Assembly: GCA_028714075.1 (NCBI GenBank)
Contig: JAQTMZ010000003.1
Location: forward strand, 186,001 to 250,000
Length of the DNA: 64,000 nucleotides
Origin: Gallionella sp.
GTDB lineage: Bacteria; Pseudomonadota; Gammaproteobacteria; Burkholderiales; Gallionellaceae
Direction of reading: 5' to 3'
Part shown: one piece after another, positions 1 to 10,118 of the stretch
Position numbering within the stretch: the first letter of the stretch is position 1
Layout: each line of letters opens with the position of its first letter
The notes under the pieces: generated by a model
Told to the model about the DNA's origin: nothing
Database searches by the model: none
Seen by the model: only the letters and a program-made list of their open reading frames with translations
Translations under genes and position numbers: made by a program

Positions 1-76
1 GCACCCGCTCGAAATCCTTGCTCGTGAATACAAATTCGCGGTCATGCCCGGCGCTGTATTGGAGATTAGTGTTCAT
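1..76 (-). CDS. cheR: Chemotaxis protein methyltransferase CheR, N-terminal fragment
   Basis: An ATG at 76 preceded by an AGGA-type ribosome site opens a frame that runs off the window edge after 25 codons. The visible residues include REFVFTSKDFERV, which resembles the beginning of CheR, the SAM-dependent methylase of receptor glutamates. It follows two receptors that end in a CheR-tether-like pentapeptide, which fits its identity. Only the first tenth of the protein is visible, so the call rests on a short motif plus context. Confidence 0.7.
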   Translation of the reverse strand, partial: MNTNLQYSAGHDREFVFTSKDFERV

Positions 77-181
77 GGAATCCTAAACCGGGTGAGCCGG
101 GATCAAATGTAGGTCGGGTTGTGCGCTCGACATGGTGGACATGGCCCGCTCTACGGGTACTGCAAAAATGGCACAGTGGAG

Positions 182-202
182 GTAATTCACGAATCGCCCC
201 TG
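182..202. repeat. REP-like half element
   Basis: The segment contains ATTCACGAATCGCCCCT, which closely matches the palindrome at 6049-6072 and the copy at 8326-8347. It lies just past the stop codon of the first receptor gene, in the receptor-cheR junction. Only one arm is well conserved. Confidence 0.5.
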
Positions 203-212
203 TAATTCCATA

Positions 213-3062
213 TTAAAACTCTTCCCACTCCCCATCGTCATCGCCGCCCGGCTTGGCTTTGGGCTTGACCGCCGCAGCCTTGCCCGGCGCAGCCTTGGCG
301 ACCGCCGTACCCTTGCGCGCGGGAGCGCGTGCAGCGGGGGCCGTCTCGCGGCGCGCGACCGCCGTGCCGCTCGAGTGACTGTCCATCTTGAAGGTACCCA
401 CCGAGACCGCCAGGTTCTGCGCCTGCTCTTCCAGCGATTCCGCCGCGGCCGCGGCCTCTTCGACCAGTGCGGCGTTTTGCTGGGTCACCTCGTCCATCTG
501 GGTGATGGCGGTATTGACCTGCTCGATGCCCTGGCTCTGTTCCTGCGATGCGGCGGTGATCTCGGACATGATGTCGGTCACGCGCTTGATCGCGGTGACG
601 ATCTCTTCCATGGTCTGCCCGGCCTGCGCGACCAGCTTGCTGCCGCCTTCGACCTTCTCGACCGAGTCGCCGATCAGCGTCTTGATTTCCTTGGCGGCGG
701 CCGCACTTCTTTGAGCGAGGTTACGCACTTCGCCGGCCACCACCGCGAAGCCGCGGCCCTGTTCGCCGGCACGGGCGGCTTCCACCGCCGCGTTGAGCGC
801 GAGGATGTTGGTCTGGAACGCGATGCCGTCGATCACGCTGATGATGTCCACGATCTTGCGCGACGATTCGTTGATCGAGTCCATCGTGGTGACCACCTGT
901 CCGACCACCGAGCCGCCCTTGGAGGCGATGTCCGATGCGCCGATCGCGAGCTGGTTGGCCTGCTTGGCGTTTTCGGCGTTCTGCTTCACGGTCGAGGTCA
1001 GTTCTTCCATGCTGGAGGCGGTTTCCTCCAGGCTGGATGCCTGCTCTTCGGTGCGTTGTGACAGGTCGTTGTTGCCCGCGGCGATTTCCTTGGCGGCGGT
1101 GTTGATGGTGTCGGTGGCGTCCTTGATCTGGCCGATGATTTCCTTGAGCTGCGCGGAGGTCGCGTTGGCATCGTCCTTCAACTGCCCGAAGGTGCCGGCG
1201 TATTCGTTGGTGATATGGTCGGTCAGGTCGCCGCGTGCCAGCGAGCCCAGCATGCGCACCACTTCCTGCAAGCCGCGGTCCGAGGTTTCCATCAGCTTGT
1301 TGATGCCCTCGGCCAGTTGCTTGAAGAAGCCTTCCTTGCCTTGCAGGCCGATACGCTCGGTGAAGTCGCCGTTGACGGCGGCTTCCACGATGCCCGCCAC
1401 TTCCTTTTCCACCGCCACTTCGGTGGTGCGGTCTTTCCATTCCAGCGCCGTGCCGAGGCGCGTGCCGCGCTCGTTGATGACCGGGTTGGCGGCCAGCGCG
1501 AAGGTGCGCCCGCCCACTTCGATTTGCTTGCGGTGGGTACTGCTCAAGCTCGCCAGCATGGATTTCTGGTGTTCCGGGTTCTTGTGGAACTGGTCGATGC
1601 TGCTGCCCAGCAGGGTGGCGGCGTTGAAGTTCGGCAGTTCCTTGCGCAGATCGCTTTCGGCGGTCTGCATCAGCTCGTGCACCGCCTTGTTCATGTAAAT
1701 GATGTTGCGCTCCGTGTCGGAGATCATCACGCTGGTGGAGACGTTGTCCAGGCCGATCTTGATGCGCAGGTTTTCGTTGGCTACACGCAACGCTTCGGCG
1801 ACATCGAAACCCAGCTTGATTTGCATCGACTTGATGGACTCTATCAGTTTGCCGATTTCATCCTGGCGCTGAACGTCGATCTGGTTGTTGTACTTGCCTT
1901 GTGAGACAAGCTGCAACAGGCTGACCACCTTTTCGATCGGGCTGATGATGCCGCGGAATACTGTCAACAATGCCCAGATTGCCATCAGCGCACCCAGCAG
2001 GATCAGTGCGACTGATTGATTGCGTATAGTTTTGAAATGAGCCTGCGCGTCGCCATATTCCTGTTTGGCGACGCTGATTTGCAGATCGACGAGTGCATTA
2101 ATATCCTCGTGTACCGGTTTATACAACTGCCTGGCTACCTCAATCATGTGTTTTTTTGCCGCATCGCTATTGCCGTCGCGCAGCATCGCAATAGCCGGTT
2201 TGAGGCCCTGTGCCACGAAAACTTTGCGATCTGCAGCAAATTTTTCGGCCAATGTTTTTTCCTCCGGCGTGAGAGGTGTTGCCATGTAATCATCCCATGT
2301 CTTGCCTATTACAATAATATTTTTCTCGACAGTAACAGTATCCTTTTCAATTTCTGCTGCCGTTGGATTCAACGCCGCGCTGGTTAAATCAAGCCTGTTG
2401 CGCAATAAGAGCCCCCTTATTTCGCTTAATTGTTGTAGCGGCACCGTACGATCCTCATACACTCTGCGCAAACCTTCATTGCTATTGCTCATACCGTACA
2501 GCCCGATAATGCCAATCGAGAGTAGCGACAAAGACATGGCCGCCAGTACCATTACCATACGAGTCTTGATGGAGACATTTTTCAGCAAATTCAGATTGCC
2601 CAGCAAACTGGGCTTGACCACCTGACCATCCTTGATGCGCAGGCCGTCCGCGTGCCCTTCGCGGAACATCCGGTAGGCCGACTGGGCGGCCCTGATCTGC
2701 TCCTGACCGGGTTTGCTGCGTACCGACAGGTAGCCGATACACTGGCCGCTCTCATAAATCGGCGTAGCGTTCGCCAGCACCCAGTAAAAATCGCCGTTCT
2801 TGCAGCGGTTTTTGACTATGCCGGTCCACGGGCGGTTGGCCTTGAGCGATGCCCAGAAATCGGCAAATGCTTCCGGCGGCATGTCGGGGTGGCGCACGAT
2901 GTTGTGCGGAGCGCCGATCAACTCGGATTCACTGAAGCCGCTGATGCGCAAGAAGTCTTCGTTTACGTAGGTGATCTGCCCCTTGAGGTCGGTCTTGGAA
3001 ACGATGGAATCGGTATCTTTGAGCACATATTCGACTGTCGTCACCGGCTGGTTATTTTTCAT
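213..3062 (-). CDS. Large methyl-accepting chemotaxis protein with two PAS domains
   Basis: Transmembrane chemoreceptor of 949 residues that should control CheA activity through CheW. It starts with an Aer-type PAS domain (about 10-120, with NIVRHPDMP), then a membrane segment (about 165-190), a four-helix periplasmic region (about 190-345), a second membrane segment (about 347-367), HAMP, a second PAS-like region (about 430-545) and a long signalling coil with the hairpin-tip sequence typical of MCPs. The tail is basic and Ala/Pro/Lys rich and ends in EWEEF, matching the aromatic-x-x-aromatic pentapeptide that tethers CheR or CheB. The signalling half is almost identical to that of the next receptor. 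The Aer-like PAS suggests redox or oxygen sensing, but no ligand can be read from sequence. The ATG at 3062 has GAGG upstream. Confidence 0.95.
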   Translation of the reverse strand: MKNNQPVTTVEYVLKDTDSIVSKTDLKGQITYVNEDFLRISGFSESELIGAPHNIVRHPDMPPEAFADFWASLKANRPWTGIVKNRCKNGDFYWVLANATPIYESGQCIGYLSVRSKPGQEQIRAAQSAYRMFREGHADGLRIKDGQVVKPSLLGNLNLLKNVSIKTRMVMVLAAMSLSLLSIGIIGLYGMSNSNEGLRRVYEDRTVPLQQLSEIRGLLLRNRLDLTSAALNPTAAEIEKDTVTVEKNIIVIGKTWDDYMATPLTPEEKTLAEKFAADRKVFVAQGLKPAIAMLRDGNSDAAKKHMIEVARQLYKPVHEDINALVDLQISVAKQEYGDAQAHFKTIRNQSVALILLGALMAIWALLTVFRGIISPIEKVVSLLQLVSQGKYNNQIDVQRQDEIGKLIESIKSMQIKLGFDVAEALRVANENLRIKIGLDNVSTSVMISDTERNIIYMNKAVHELMQTAESDLRKELPNFNAATLLGSSIDQFHKNPEHQKSMLASLSSTHRKQIEVGGRTFALAANPVINERGTRLGTALEWKDRTTEVAVEKEVAGIVEAAVNGDFTERIGLQGKEGFFKQLAEGINKLMETSDRGLQEVVRMLGSLARGDLTDHITNEYAGTFGQLKDDANATSAQLKEIIGQIKDATDTINTAAKEIAAGNNDLSQRTEEQASSLEETASSMEELTSTVKQNAENAKQANQLAIGASDIASKGGSVVGQVVTTMDSINESSRKIVDIISVIDGIAFQTNILALNAAVEAARAGEQGRGFAVVAGEVRNLAQRSAAAAKEIKTLIGDSVEKVEGGSKLVAQAGQTMEEIVTAIKRVTDIMSEITAASQEQSQGIEQVNTAITQMDEVTQQNAALVEEAAAAAESLEEQAQNLAVSVGTFKMDSHSSGTAVARRETAPAARAPARKGTAVAKAAPGKAAAVKPKAKPGGDDDGEWEEF

Positions 3063-3106
3063 TATTACCTCACACAGTTATGTTGCGTTGGCCCAATTAG
3101 ATTCAG

Positions 3107-3145
3107 ATTCGGTATGGGTGAGCGCCGGTGCCGCCCATACCGAAT
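3107..3145. repeat. Perfect 12-bp inverted repeat in receptor junction
   Basis: The arms ATTCGGTATGGG (3107-3118) and CCCATACCGAAT (3134-3145) pair perfectly around a 15-base loop. It lies between two receptor genes. The GGTATGG core resembles the palindrome at 15218-15242, so this may be a member of a small repeat family rather than a dedicated terminator. Confidence 0.6.
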
Positions 3146-3152
3146 GTGAGTC

Positions 3153-3183
3153 TGCAGGGGGCGCAATTTATTGCACCCCCTGC
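3153..3183 (-). terminator. Hairpin just after the second receptor gene
   Basis: GCAGGGGGCGCAA and TTGCACCCCCTGC form a 13-bp stem with one mismatch and a four-base loop, six bases beyond the stop codon at 3189. There is no run of T on the minus-strand side, so it could slow or process the transcript rather than end it. Confidence 0.45.
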
Positions 3184-3188
3184 ATTAA

Positions 3189-5468
3189 TTAAAATTCTTC
3201 CCACTCACCATCGTCATCGCCGCCCGGCTTGGCTTTGGGTTTGACCGCCGCGGCCTTGCCCGGCGCAGCCTTGGCGACCGCCGTACCCTTGCGTGGCGGG
3301 GCGGCATGGTGCGCGGGAGCGCGTGCAGCGGGGGCCGTCTCGCGGCGCGCGACCGCCGTGCCGCTCGAGTGACTGTCCATCTTGAAGGTACCCACCGAGA
3401 CCGCCAGGTTCTGCGCCTGCTCTTCCAGCGATTCCGCCGCGGCCGCGGCCTCTTCGACCAGTGCGGCGTTTTGCTGGGTCACCTCGTCCATCTGGGTGAT
3501 GGCGGTATTGACCTGCTCGATGCCCTGGCTCTGTTCCTGCGATGCGGCGGTGATCTCGGACATGATGTCGGTCACGCGCTTGATCGCGGTGACGATCTCT
3601 TCCATGGTCTGCCCGGCCTGCGCGACCAGCTTGCTGCCGCCTTCGACCTTCTCGACCGAGTCGCCGATCAGCGTCTTGATTTCCTTGGCGGCGGCCGCAC
3701 TTCTTTGAGCGAGGTTACGCACTTCGCCGGCCACCACCGCGAAGCCGCGGCCCTGTTCGCCGGCACGGGCGGCTTCCACCGCCGCGTTGAGCGCGAGGAT
3801 GTTGGTCTGGAACGCGATGCCGTCGATCACGCTGATGATGTCCACGATCTTGCGCGACGATTCGTTGATCGAGTCCATCGTGGTGACCACCTGTCCGACC
3901 ACCGCACCGCCTTTGCCCGCCACGTCGGATGCGCCGATCGCGAGCTGGTTGGCCTGTTTGGCGTTCTCGGCGTTCTGCTTCACGGTCGAGGTCAGTTCTT
4001 CCATGCTGGAGGCGGTTTCCTCCAGGCTGCTAGCCTGTTCTTCGGTGCGTTGCGACAGGTCTTGGTTGCCTTGCGCAATTTCCTTGGAGGCGGTGTTGAT
4101 GGTGTCGGTGGCTTCCTTGATTTCGCCGACCAGTACCTTGAGGTTTTCTACTGTGCCGTTCACACCGGTCTTCATTTCACCGAAGGAGCCGGGATAATCC
4201 TTGCTGATGGTCTGGGTCAGGTCGCCCTTGGCCAGTGCATTGGCTACGCGCACCACGTCGGCAATGCCGGTTTCGGTGACGTTCGACAGCTGGTTGAGCA
4301 GTTCGGACAAGGTTTTGGTATAACCCTGCTTGCCGGTCATGTCCATCTTGACGGTGAAACTACCCTGATTGGCGGCGGCCTCGACGATGTTCTGGATTTC
4401 GCTGACGATCTTGGTCAGGGAATCGGCGGTGGTGTTGACGCTGACCTTGACCTGGTTGTAAGCACCGGAATATTCCTTGGTGACTTTCTGGCTCAGGTCG
4501 CCTTGGGCCAGCGCGTTGGCCACGCGTATGGTGTCCTTGAAAGCATCGTCGACGGTGTTGCTCAACTGGTTGAGCAACTCGGACAGGGTCTTGGTGTAAC
4601 CGGCCTTGCCGTTCATGTCCATTTTGACGCTGAAGTCGCCCTGTACGGCGGCCTGCACGATGCCCTGTATCTCGGCAACGATAGAGCGCAAACTATCCTG
4701 CATGGTCTTCAGCGAATACAGCAGGCTGCTGGTGTCGCCCGGTTTGAGCGCCAACTCAGCAGACAGGTCGCCGGCGGCGATCTTGCCGACCGCGTCCGCC
4801 GCGTAATCCGGCTCGCCGCCCAGTTGCTTCATCAGGCCGCGCACGATCATGAAAGCGACGATCACGCCGAGCAGAACCGCAATCAGCGAGATGACGATGA
4901 TGATGATCAGGGCAGTTTGCACCGACTTGTTCACTTCACCGCCGATTTCTGTCATCCGGTTGCTTTCCAGCACAACCAACTCGTTCACGGATTGGATATA
5001 GGCATCCTGGAGTTCCATTGCCTCTGCCATAAACAAGGCTTTCGCTTCAGCCTGCTTGCCTTCTTTCTGCAATTTCAAGAAGGCATCCTGGGCGCCCATG
5101 TACTTGCCGCGCATGTCCAGCACCTTATTCAGCGCGGCTTTGCCCTTTTCGGAAGCAATTGAGGCTTGCAGTTTTTCCAGATTTTCCTTGATGATTTTGC
5201 GCTGTGCGTCAATACTGACCAGTTCCTTCTGGATGGCTTCATGCCCTGTTACCAGCAGGGAGTCGCGCATAAGCACCCCGATTTTGTTGATGCCGTCGAT
5301 CATATTGTTCGCCTGCACCGTCTTGGGGAATTCATCGTTGATAATGTCATCAAGATTACCTTGAACACTGCGCATATTGGTGATGCCAAGCAGCGCAACG
5401 ATAATTAATAATACAATCACTGCGCCGAAGCCCAGCCCTAAACGGGTTCCCACTTTCATGCTAGCCAT
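3189..5468 (-). CDS. Methyl-accepting chemotaxis protein with a poly-HAMP array
   Basis: Chemoreceptor of 759 residues. A membrane segment (about 10-30) and a four-helix periplasmic domain are followed by a second membrane segment (about 187-212) and a HAMP domain. Next comes a tandem array of HAMP-like modules of about 90 residues, in which [15 protein letters not shown] and RVANALA-GDL each recur, and then the cytoplasmic signalling hairpin. The tail ends in EWEEF, a CheR/CheB tether-type pentapeptide. Compared with the neighbouring receptor the tail carries six extra residues (HHAAPP). The ATG at 5468 follows AAGGAG at good spacing. It lies directly downstream of cheW in the same direction, so it is probably part of the cheA-cheW operon. 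The ligand is unknown. Confidence 0.95.
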   Translation of the reverse strand: MASMKVGTRLGLGFGAVIVLLIIVALLGITNMRSVQGNLDDIINDEFPKTVQANNMIDGINKIGVLMRDSLLVTGHEAIQKELVSIDAQRKIIKENLEKLQASIASEKGKAALNKVLDMRGKYMGAQDAFLKLQKEGKQAEAKALFMAEAMELQDAYIQSVNELVVLESNRMTEIGGEVNKSVQTALIIIIVISLIAVLLGVIVAFMIVRGLMKQLGGEPDYAADAVGKIAAGDLSAELALKPGDTSSLLYSLKTMQDSLRSIVAEIQGIVQAAVQGDFSVKMDMNGKAGYTKTLSELLNQLSNTVDDAFKDTIRVANALAQGDLSQKVTKEYSGAYNQVKVSVNTTADSLTKIVSEIQNIVEAAANQGSFTVKMDMTGKQGYTKTLSELLNQLSNVTETGIADVVRVANALAKGDLTQTISKDYPGSFGEMKTGVNGTVENLKVLVGEIKEATDTINTASKEIAQGNQDLSQRTEEQASSLEETASSMEELTSTVKQNAENAKQANQLAIGASDVAGKGGAVVGQVVTTMDSINESSRKIVDIISVIDGIAFQTNILALNAAVEAARAGEQGRGFAVVAGEVRNLAQRSAAAAKEIKTLIGDSVEKVEGGSKLVAQAGQTMEEIVTAIKRVTDIMSEITAASQEQSQGIEQVNTAITQMDEVTQQNAALVEEAAAAAESLEEQAQNLAVSVGTFKMDSHSSGTAVARRETAPAARAPAHHAAPPRKGTAVAKAAPGKAAAVKPKAKPGGDDDGEWEEF

Positions 5469-5499
5469 GATTTTCTCCTTGAAAAATTTAATTCTTAAT

Positions 5500-5985
5500 T
5501 TAAGCCGCAGCCATTTCGACCAGATCCATGTCGCGGCTGGTCATCAGTCTTTCGATGTCCACCACGATGATCATGCGGTCATCCACCGTGCCCAGCCCGG
5601 TGATGTACTGGGTGTCCAGCGCCGAGCTGAATTCCGGCGCGGGTTTCAGTTGTTCGGCGGTCAGCGTGATCACGTCCGACACGCCGTCCACCACGATGCC
5701 GACTACGCGGTTCGCGACGTTGAGGATGATGACCACGGTGAGCTGGTTGTAGGTCACGTTGCCGAGATGGAATTTGATGCGCATGTCGATGATCGGCACG
5801 ATGATGCCGCGCAGGTTGATCACGCCCTTGATGAACTCCGGGGAGTTGGCGATCGTGGTCACCGCGTCATAGCCGCGGATTTCCTGAACCTTGAGGATGT
5901 CGATGCCATATTCCTCGCTGCCCAGTGTAAAAGTCAACAGTTCGCGGCCTCCCGTATTCGCCGCCTGGCCTTCGTTTGCTTGCAT
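5500..5985 (-). CDS. cheW: Chemotaxis coupling protein CheW
   Basis: A single CheW domain fills the 161 residues. It bridges receptor tips and the CheA regulatory domain in the cytoplasmic signalling array. The family signature around [14 protein letters not shown] (about residues 55-70) and the C-terminal VVDIERL stretch are present, and the length is normal for CheW. It lies between cheA and the poly-HAMP receptor on the same strand with short spacers, so co-expression is likely. No receiver domain is attached, unlike the two cheV genes further upstream. Confidence 0.96.
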   Translation of the reverse strand: MQANEGQAANTGGRELLTFTLGSEEYGIDILKVQEIRGYDAVTTIANSPEFIKGVINLRGIIVPIIDMRIKFHLGNVTYNQLTVVIILNVANRVVGIVVDGVSDVITLTAEQLKPAPEFSSALDTQYITGLGTVDDRMIIVVDIERLMTSRDMDLVEMAAA

Positions 5986-6048
5986 GGTGTCCTCCCTCTT
6001 TATGTTTTAACAGTTATTGTTTAACAGCATTGCTGATGCCTCACATGC

Positions 6049-6072
6049 AGGGGCGATTCGTGAATTGCCCCT
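6049..6072. repeat. REP-like palindrome overlapping the cheA stop
   Basis: AGGGGCGATTCGTGAATTGCCCCT is a near-perfect 24-base palindrome and overlaps the cheA stop codon (6071-6073). Related copies lie at 182-202 and 8326-8347. It could act as an mRNA 3'-end stabiliser or attenuator between cheA and cheW. Confidence 0.65.
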
Positions 6073-8215
6073 ACGCCTGCGCAAACTTGACCAGCGCGCC
6101 CACGTCCATAATCATCGCCACTCGCCCGTCGCCCATGATCGTGGCGCCCGATACCCCAACCACTTTACGGTAATTGGTTTCCAAGCTCTTGATCACCACC
6201 TGATGCTGGCTGACCAGGTCGTCCACGAACAATGCGATCTTTTTGCCTTCCGCTTCCAGTAACACCAATATACCTTTTGACGGATCGGTGATTTGGGTCT
6301 GGATATTAAACACCTGATGCAATGCGATTATCGGCAGGTATTCTCCACGCACATGTAGCACCTGCCCCTGCCCGCTGATTTCCTTGATGTCTTCAGCCTT
6401 GGGCTGCAACGATTCGATGATGAAGCTGAGCGGGACGATGTAAAGCTGGTCGCCCACCGCGATGGATAGGCCGTCCAGTATCGCCAGCGTCAGCGGCAGG
6501 CGGATGGTGACGGTGCTGCCTTCTCCAAACTTGGAGGAAATTTCGACGCGCCCACCGATGCCTTCGATATTTTTCTTTACCACGTCCATGCCGACCCCGC
6601 GCCCGGATACATCCGTGACCACGGCAGCGGTGGAAAAACCGGGTGCAAAGATCATCAGCCAGACATCGGCATCGCTGATGTTGTCGCTGAAGGGTATGCC
6701 TTTTTCTTTGGCTTTGGCGAGTATTCGTTCGCGATTCAACCCGCCACCGTCATCTATTACCTGGATAACGATGTTACCGCCCTGATGCGCGGCGCGCAGG
6801 GTAATGGTGCCTTGCGGGTCTTTGCCCCTGGCGATGCGCTCATCGGGCATTTCGATACCGTGATCGAGGCTGTTGCGCACCAGATGAGTGAGCGGATCGC
6901 TGATTTTTTCGATCAGTCCCTTGTCCAGCTCGGTACCTTCGCCGATCATTTTGAGCTGTACTTTTTTGTCGAGCTTGCCGGCCAGATCGCGCACCAGGCG
7001 CGGGAAACGGCTGAATACAAAATTGATCGGCATCATGCGCACCGACATGACGGCCTCCTGCAGTTCGCGGGTATTGAGTTCGAGCTGCGCCAATCCGTTG
7101 ACCAGCGATTCGTTCAATACCGGATCCAGATGAGAGGCGATTTCCGCCAGCATGGATTGGGTAATCACCAGCTCGCCGACCAGATTGATCATCTGGTCGA
7201 CTTTTTCCACGCTGACGCGGATCGAGGTTTCTGCAGCCGGTGCAGCGGCCGGTGTCCGGTCAGAGGCGCGGCGGTGTGGTTCTTCTATTGCCTGCTCCGC
7301 CGTTGCAGCGGATGCCGACGACGCTGTCTTATCTTCCACATCGACGAAAAAACCGTAACCCTGCGCATTTTCGGCTTCCGACTTGAGCGTTTCCGGCTCC
7401 ACGAAGAAACCATAACCCTGGGCATCTTCGGCCGCTGCCTGAAGCTGCTCCGGCTCGACAAAAAAGCCGTAGCCTTGCTCATCTTCGGAACTGGCGCTCA
7501 CGGCCTCTGCCGCCTGATCGCCAAGCAGCGTGATGGTGAGTTGTTCCGGTTCCAAAAAGAATGAGAAGGTATCGCGCAAGTCCTCTTCGGATGCGTAACT
7601 GGTCAGCGTTAGCGTTACCGAGTTGGCGGCAATTTCCTGTTTTTCGATCTTGCCAATATTACCCAGTTCTTCCAGCAGGTTGTCGAGTTCTGCTTTGCTT
7701 GGGAAAATGGCAGGGGATTTGTCGAACTTGACCTGATAAATATGCTGCACGGAAGGAGGTGCTGCTGCTTTTTGCCCGGGGCTGGAAGTTGTGGATACCG
7801 TCTTTTGCTCACCGCCTTGCTGCGTTCCTTTCGCGGTCAATTGCGCCAGCTTGGCGCGAATTTCGACCGATGGTGCGGGATCGGCGATAGTTCCATTCTG
7901 GTGCGCTTCCAGCAAGCCTTTCAGCACATCGCCCGCTTGCAGGAAGGCATCCACCATGTCGGCAGTAATCTTGATTTCATTTTTGCGTATGCCATCCAGC
8001 AGGGTTTCCAGGATGTGCGTCACTTCGGTCATGTCGTTGAAACCGAACGTGCCGCTGCCGCCTTTGATGGAATGTGCCGAACGGAAGATGGCGTTTAGCT
8101 GATCCGGGTCGGGCGCATCCAGATCAAGCGCGAGCAGCAGGCTTTCCATGCTATCGAGATGTTCGGCTGATTCTTCGAAGAACACCTGATAAAACTGGCT
8201 CATGTCGATGGACAT
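6071..8215 (-). CDS. cheA: Chemotaxis histidine kinase CheA (first copy)
   Basis: Kinase of 714 residues that phosphorylates CheY. An HPt domain (1-105) carries the phospho-accepting His48 in SAHSIKGG. A CheY-binding P2-like region follows (about 155-235), then an unusual linker with three QGYGFF repeats (244-295), a dimerisation helix pair (about 330-395), an ATPase domain with N box HLVRNSLDHG (444-453), G1 DDGGG (488-492) and G2 GRGVGMD (538-544), and a CheW-like regulatory domain to the C-terminus. All catalytic motifs are intact. The cheY at 8375 lies just upstream and cheW just downstream, so this is one complete signalling set; a second cheA at 10119 serves a second set. Confidence 0.97.
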   Translation of the reverse strand: MSIDMSQFYQVFFEESAEHLDSMESLLLALDLDAPDPDQLNAIFRSAHSIKGGSGTFGFNDMTEVTHILETLLDGIRKNEIKITADMVDAFLQAGDVLKGLLEAHQNGTIADPAPSVEIRAKLAQLTAKGTQQGGEQKTVSTTSSPGQKAAAPPSVQHIYQVKFDKSPAIFPSKAELDNLLEELGNIGKIEKQEIAANSVTLTLTSYASEEDLRDTFSFFLEPEQLTITLLGDQAAEAVSASSEDEQGYGFFVEPEQLQAAAEDAQGYGFFVEPETLKSEAENAQGYGFFVDVEDKTASSASAATAEQAIEEPHRRASDRTPAAAPAAETSIRVSVEKVDQMINLVGELVITQSMLAEIASHLDPVLNESLVNGLAQLELNTRELQEAVMSVRMMPINFVFSRFPRLVRDLAGKLDKKVQLKMIGEGTELDKGLIEKISDPLTHLVRNSLDHGIEMPDERIARGKDPQGTITLRAAHQGGNIVIQVIDDGGGLNRERILAKAKEKGIPFSDNISDADVWLMIFAPGFSTAAVVTDVSGRGVGMDVVKKNIEGIGGRVEISSKFGEGSTVTIRLPLTLAILDGLSIAVGDQLYIVPLSFIIESLQPKAEDIKEISGQGQVLHVRGEYLPIIALHQVFNIQTQITDPSKGILVLLEAEGKKIALFVDDLVSQHQVVIKSLETNYRKVVGVSGATIMGDGRVAMIMDVGALVKFAQA
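7331..7486 (-). repeat. Triple 19-residue repeat inside CheA linker
   Basis: Codons 244-295 encode three consecutive modules beginning EDEQGYGFF, EDAQGYGFF and ENAQGYGFF, each 19 codons apart. They lie in the linker between the CheY-binding region and the dimerisation domain. The aromatic core within acidic flanks looks like a repeated short binding motif, though no partner is evident. Confidence 0.8.
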
Positions 8216-8325
8216 TGGCTTTTCCCTAGAGTGATATGTGAAAAATTCTGGCTGGTTTTTGACCTAAAAGCGGCAATTAGATACGGATTACCACCGATAA
8301 AATTATCGCGAAAAACCCGCTGCAC

Positions 8326-8347
8326 GGGAGATTCATGAGTCGCCCCT
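8326..8347. repeat. REP-like palindrome between cheY and cheA
   Basis: GGGAGATTCATGAGTCGCCCC is an imperfect palindrome of the same family as 6049-6072. It lies between the cheY stop (8375) and the cheA start (8215), inside the presumed operon. Confidence 0.55.
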
Positions 8348-8374
8348 ACCCGTTGACGATCAGCCAATGGCGTT

Positions 8375-8740
8375 TTAGCCGATCACTTTTTTAACAACCT
8401 CCAGTAATTTCTGCGGGTCGAACGGCTTCACCAGCCAACCGGTTGCGCCCACCGCCTTGCCTTGCGCCTTCATGGCATCACTGGATTCGGTGGTCAGCAT
8501 CAGGATTGGTACAGACTTGTACTGCGGCAGTCCGCGCAGAGTCTTGATCAGGGTAAGCCCATCCATTCTTGGCATGTTCTGGTCGGTCAGCACCAGATTG
8601 GCCGCATTGGCTTTGGCCTTGTCCAGCCCTTCCTGCCCATCGGCCGCCTCGATGACGGTGTAGCCGGCAGATTTCAGGGTGAAAGCCACCATTTGCCTGA
8701 TGGAGGCGGAGTCATCGACAGTCAGTATGATTTTGGCCAT
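8375..8740 (-). CDS. cheY: Single-domain response regulator CheY (cheA-linked)
   Basis: Stand-alone receiver of 121 residues. The acidic pocket (Asp9, Asp10), phospho-acceptor Asp53 in LTDQNMP, Thr83 and Lys105 are all present, so it should accept phosphate from CheA. It differs clearly from the CheY at 12801 (for example LTDQNMP against VSDWNMP), which suggests a different role such as a phosphate sink or a different output. It lies directly upstream of the first cheA. No output domain is attached. Confidence 0.93.
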   Translation of the reverse strand: MAKIILTVDDSASIRQMVAFTLKSAGYTVIEAADGQEGLDKAKANAANLVLTDQNMPRMDGLTLIKTLRGLPQYKSVPILMLTTESSDAMKAQGKAVGATGWLVKPFDPQKLLEVVKKVIG

Positions 8741-8857
8741 TTTTTACGCCCGGTAAGTTGTTGTGAATGCTTGAGTAGATTGCACTATTTGGCTGAAAAA
8801 TGCAAATACGGATATGTTGCGGCACCGCATGAATCGCGCCTGCCAGAGTAATTAAAT

Positions 8858-10060
8858 CTAGAATAATTCAATGCCGCCGGTATCGAAATTGTCCTGTGCA
8901 ACCGGGTTGGATTTTTTTGCGTCCAGTGTGACCACATGCTCGTGCAACAGGCGATTGTAGGCGGCGATTTGATCCAGGTATTCATGGCGGTTCGGGCTGT
9001 CCGTTCCCCTGCTCATCTCGCTGGCGATTTCCTGCATGGCGGATATGCGCATCTGGGCATGACCGATCAGCTGCGAACTCATGTCCTGAAATTGCAATGT
9101 GGATACTGCCACCCCGACGTTGTGCTCGACTTTGGAGTTGAGATGGTTCAGTTCGACGGCGTTCCTGGCGATGGTTTCATTAAGCTCGGTCAGATCCGTC
9201 ATCATGGATTTCACATGCTGCTTGGAGTCCATCACGAAGGTCATGTCGTTTGCCGCAAGCTTGTCGATGTAATGCTCGGCTTCGATCAGCGATGCGCTGA
9301 CATTGCCCACCAGCGTGCGTATCTGCTTGCTGAATTTGTTGGTATTTTCGGAGAGATTGCGCACTTCGTCCGCGACCACGGCAAACCCGCGCCCGGCCTC
9401 GCCCGCGCGCGCCGCTTCGATCGCCGCATTAAGTGCCAGCAGATTGGTTTGCTTGGCGATGCCCTCCACCTCGTTCAGGATGCTGAGAATGCTGGAAACC
9501 TGCGCATTGATGGCATCCATTTTCTCCACCAGCTCCATCGCGTGCTTGCTGTTTTGAACGGTGCTGTCGACAAATTCGTTCATCGCTTTCTCGGTGTCAT
9601 GGACGAAATGCTCGAATTTTTGTTTTGCGCTGCCGCCCCCGCTGCCCGCATCGCCATCCGTGATAAACAGCGTCAAGGCTTGCTGTGCACGCACCTCTTC
9701 GGCCATCGTGGTGAAGGTGCTGATCAGCGTGGAAATGGCTTCGCTGAGAATAGTCTGGGTATTGCCCAGTTCGGTATGCGCGGAGTTGAGCTGATTGGAT
9801 ACTTCTTTGCCAAATTGCACATGAAAGGTGTTGCTTTCATGAATGAGCGGCGTGTCCTGCGCGGCTTGTCCGTCAGGTTCAAGCTGTGCTTGACCGGTGC
9901 CGGCGCGGTTGAGCAGGTAACTCCAACAAGGCACGACGGCCAGAAACAGCAGCGCGTCGGCCAAGGCGACACCGGCACTGGAGAAATACAGCGCGTGCCC
10001 TCCCAGCAGGATGCCACTTATCAATGCGCCAATAATGGCAAGTCGAGAAAAATTTGTCAT
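8858..10060 (-). CDS. Short membrane-anchored chemoreceptor-like protein
   Basis: Receptor-like protein of 400 residues. Two closely spaced N-terminal membrane segments (about 7-26 and 30-50) leave almost no periplasmic sensor, so any signal is likely sensed in the membrane or cytoplasm, or through partners. The rest is helical and contains the conserved signalling tip [20 protein letters not shown], as needed to engage CheA and CheW. No HAMP domain is obvious. It ends in GIELF, which lacks the first aromatic residue of a CheR tether. It is placed between cheA (10119) and cheY (8375) on the same strand. The input signal is unknown. Confidence 0.88.
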   Translation of the reverse strand: MTNFSRLAIIGALISGILLGGHALYFSSAGVALADALLFLAVVPCWSYLLNRAGTGQAQLEPDGQAAQDTPLIHESNTFHVQFGKEVSNQLNSAHTELGNTQTILSEAISTLISTFTTMAEEVRAQQALTLFITDGDAGSGGGSAKQKFEHFVHDTEKAMNEFVDSTVQNSKHAMELVEKMDAINAQVSSILSILNEVEGIAKQTNLLALNAAIEAARAGEAGRGFAVVADEVRNLSENTNKFSKQIRTLVGNVSASLIEAEHYIDKLAANDMTFVMDSKQHVKSMMTDLTELNETIARNAVELNHLNSKVEHNVGVAVSTLQFQDMSSQLIGHAQMRISAMQEIASEMSRGTDSPNRHEYLDQIAAYNRLLHEHVVTLDAKKSNPVAQDNFDTGGIELF

Positions 10061-10090
10061 GGTTGGTCAGTTATCTCAATATCCTACAGG

Positions 10091-10108
10091 GGGGCAGCAC
10101 GCCGCCCC
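10091..10108. repeat. Short palindrome before the small receptor gene
   Basis: GGGGCAGCACGCCGCCCC is an imperfect palindrome in the 58-base gap between the second cheA and the receptor at 8858. It fits the pattern of a GC-rich palindrome at many junctions of this cluster. Confidence 0.4.
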
Positions 10109-10118
10109 GTTACGTTTG

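Noticed and set aside
3306-5162. Long open frame of 618 codons opposite the poly-HAMP receptor gene
   Set aside because: It is an antisense shadow created by GC-rich codon use. It has low-complexity Gly/Arg/His-rich sequence, no ribosome site and no family resemblance.
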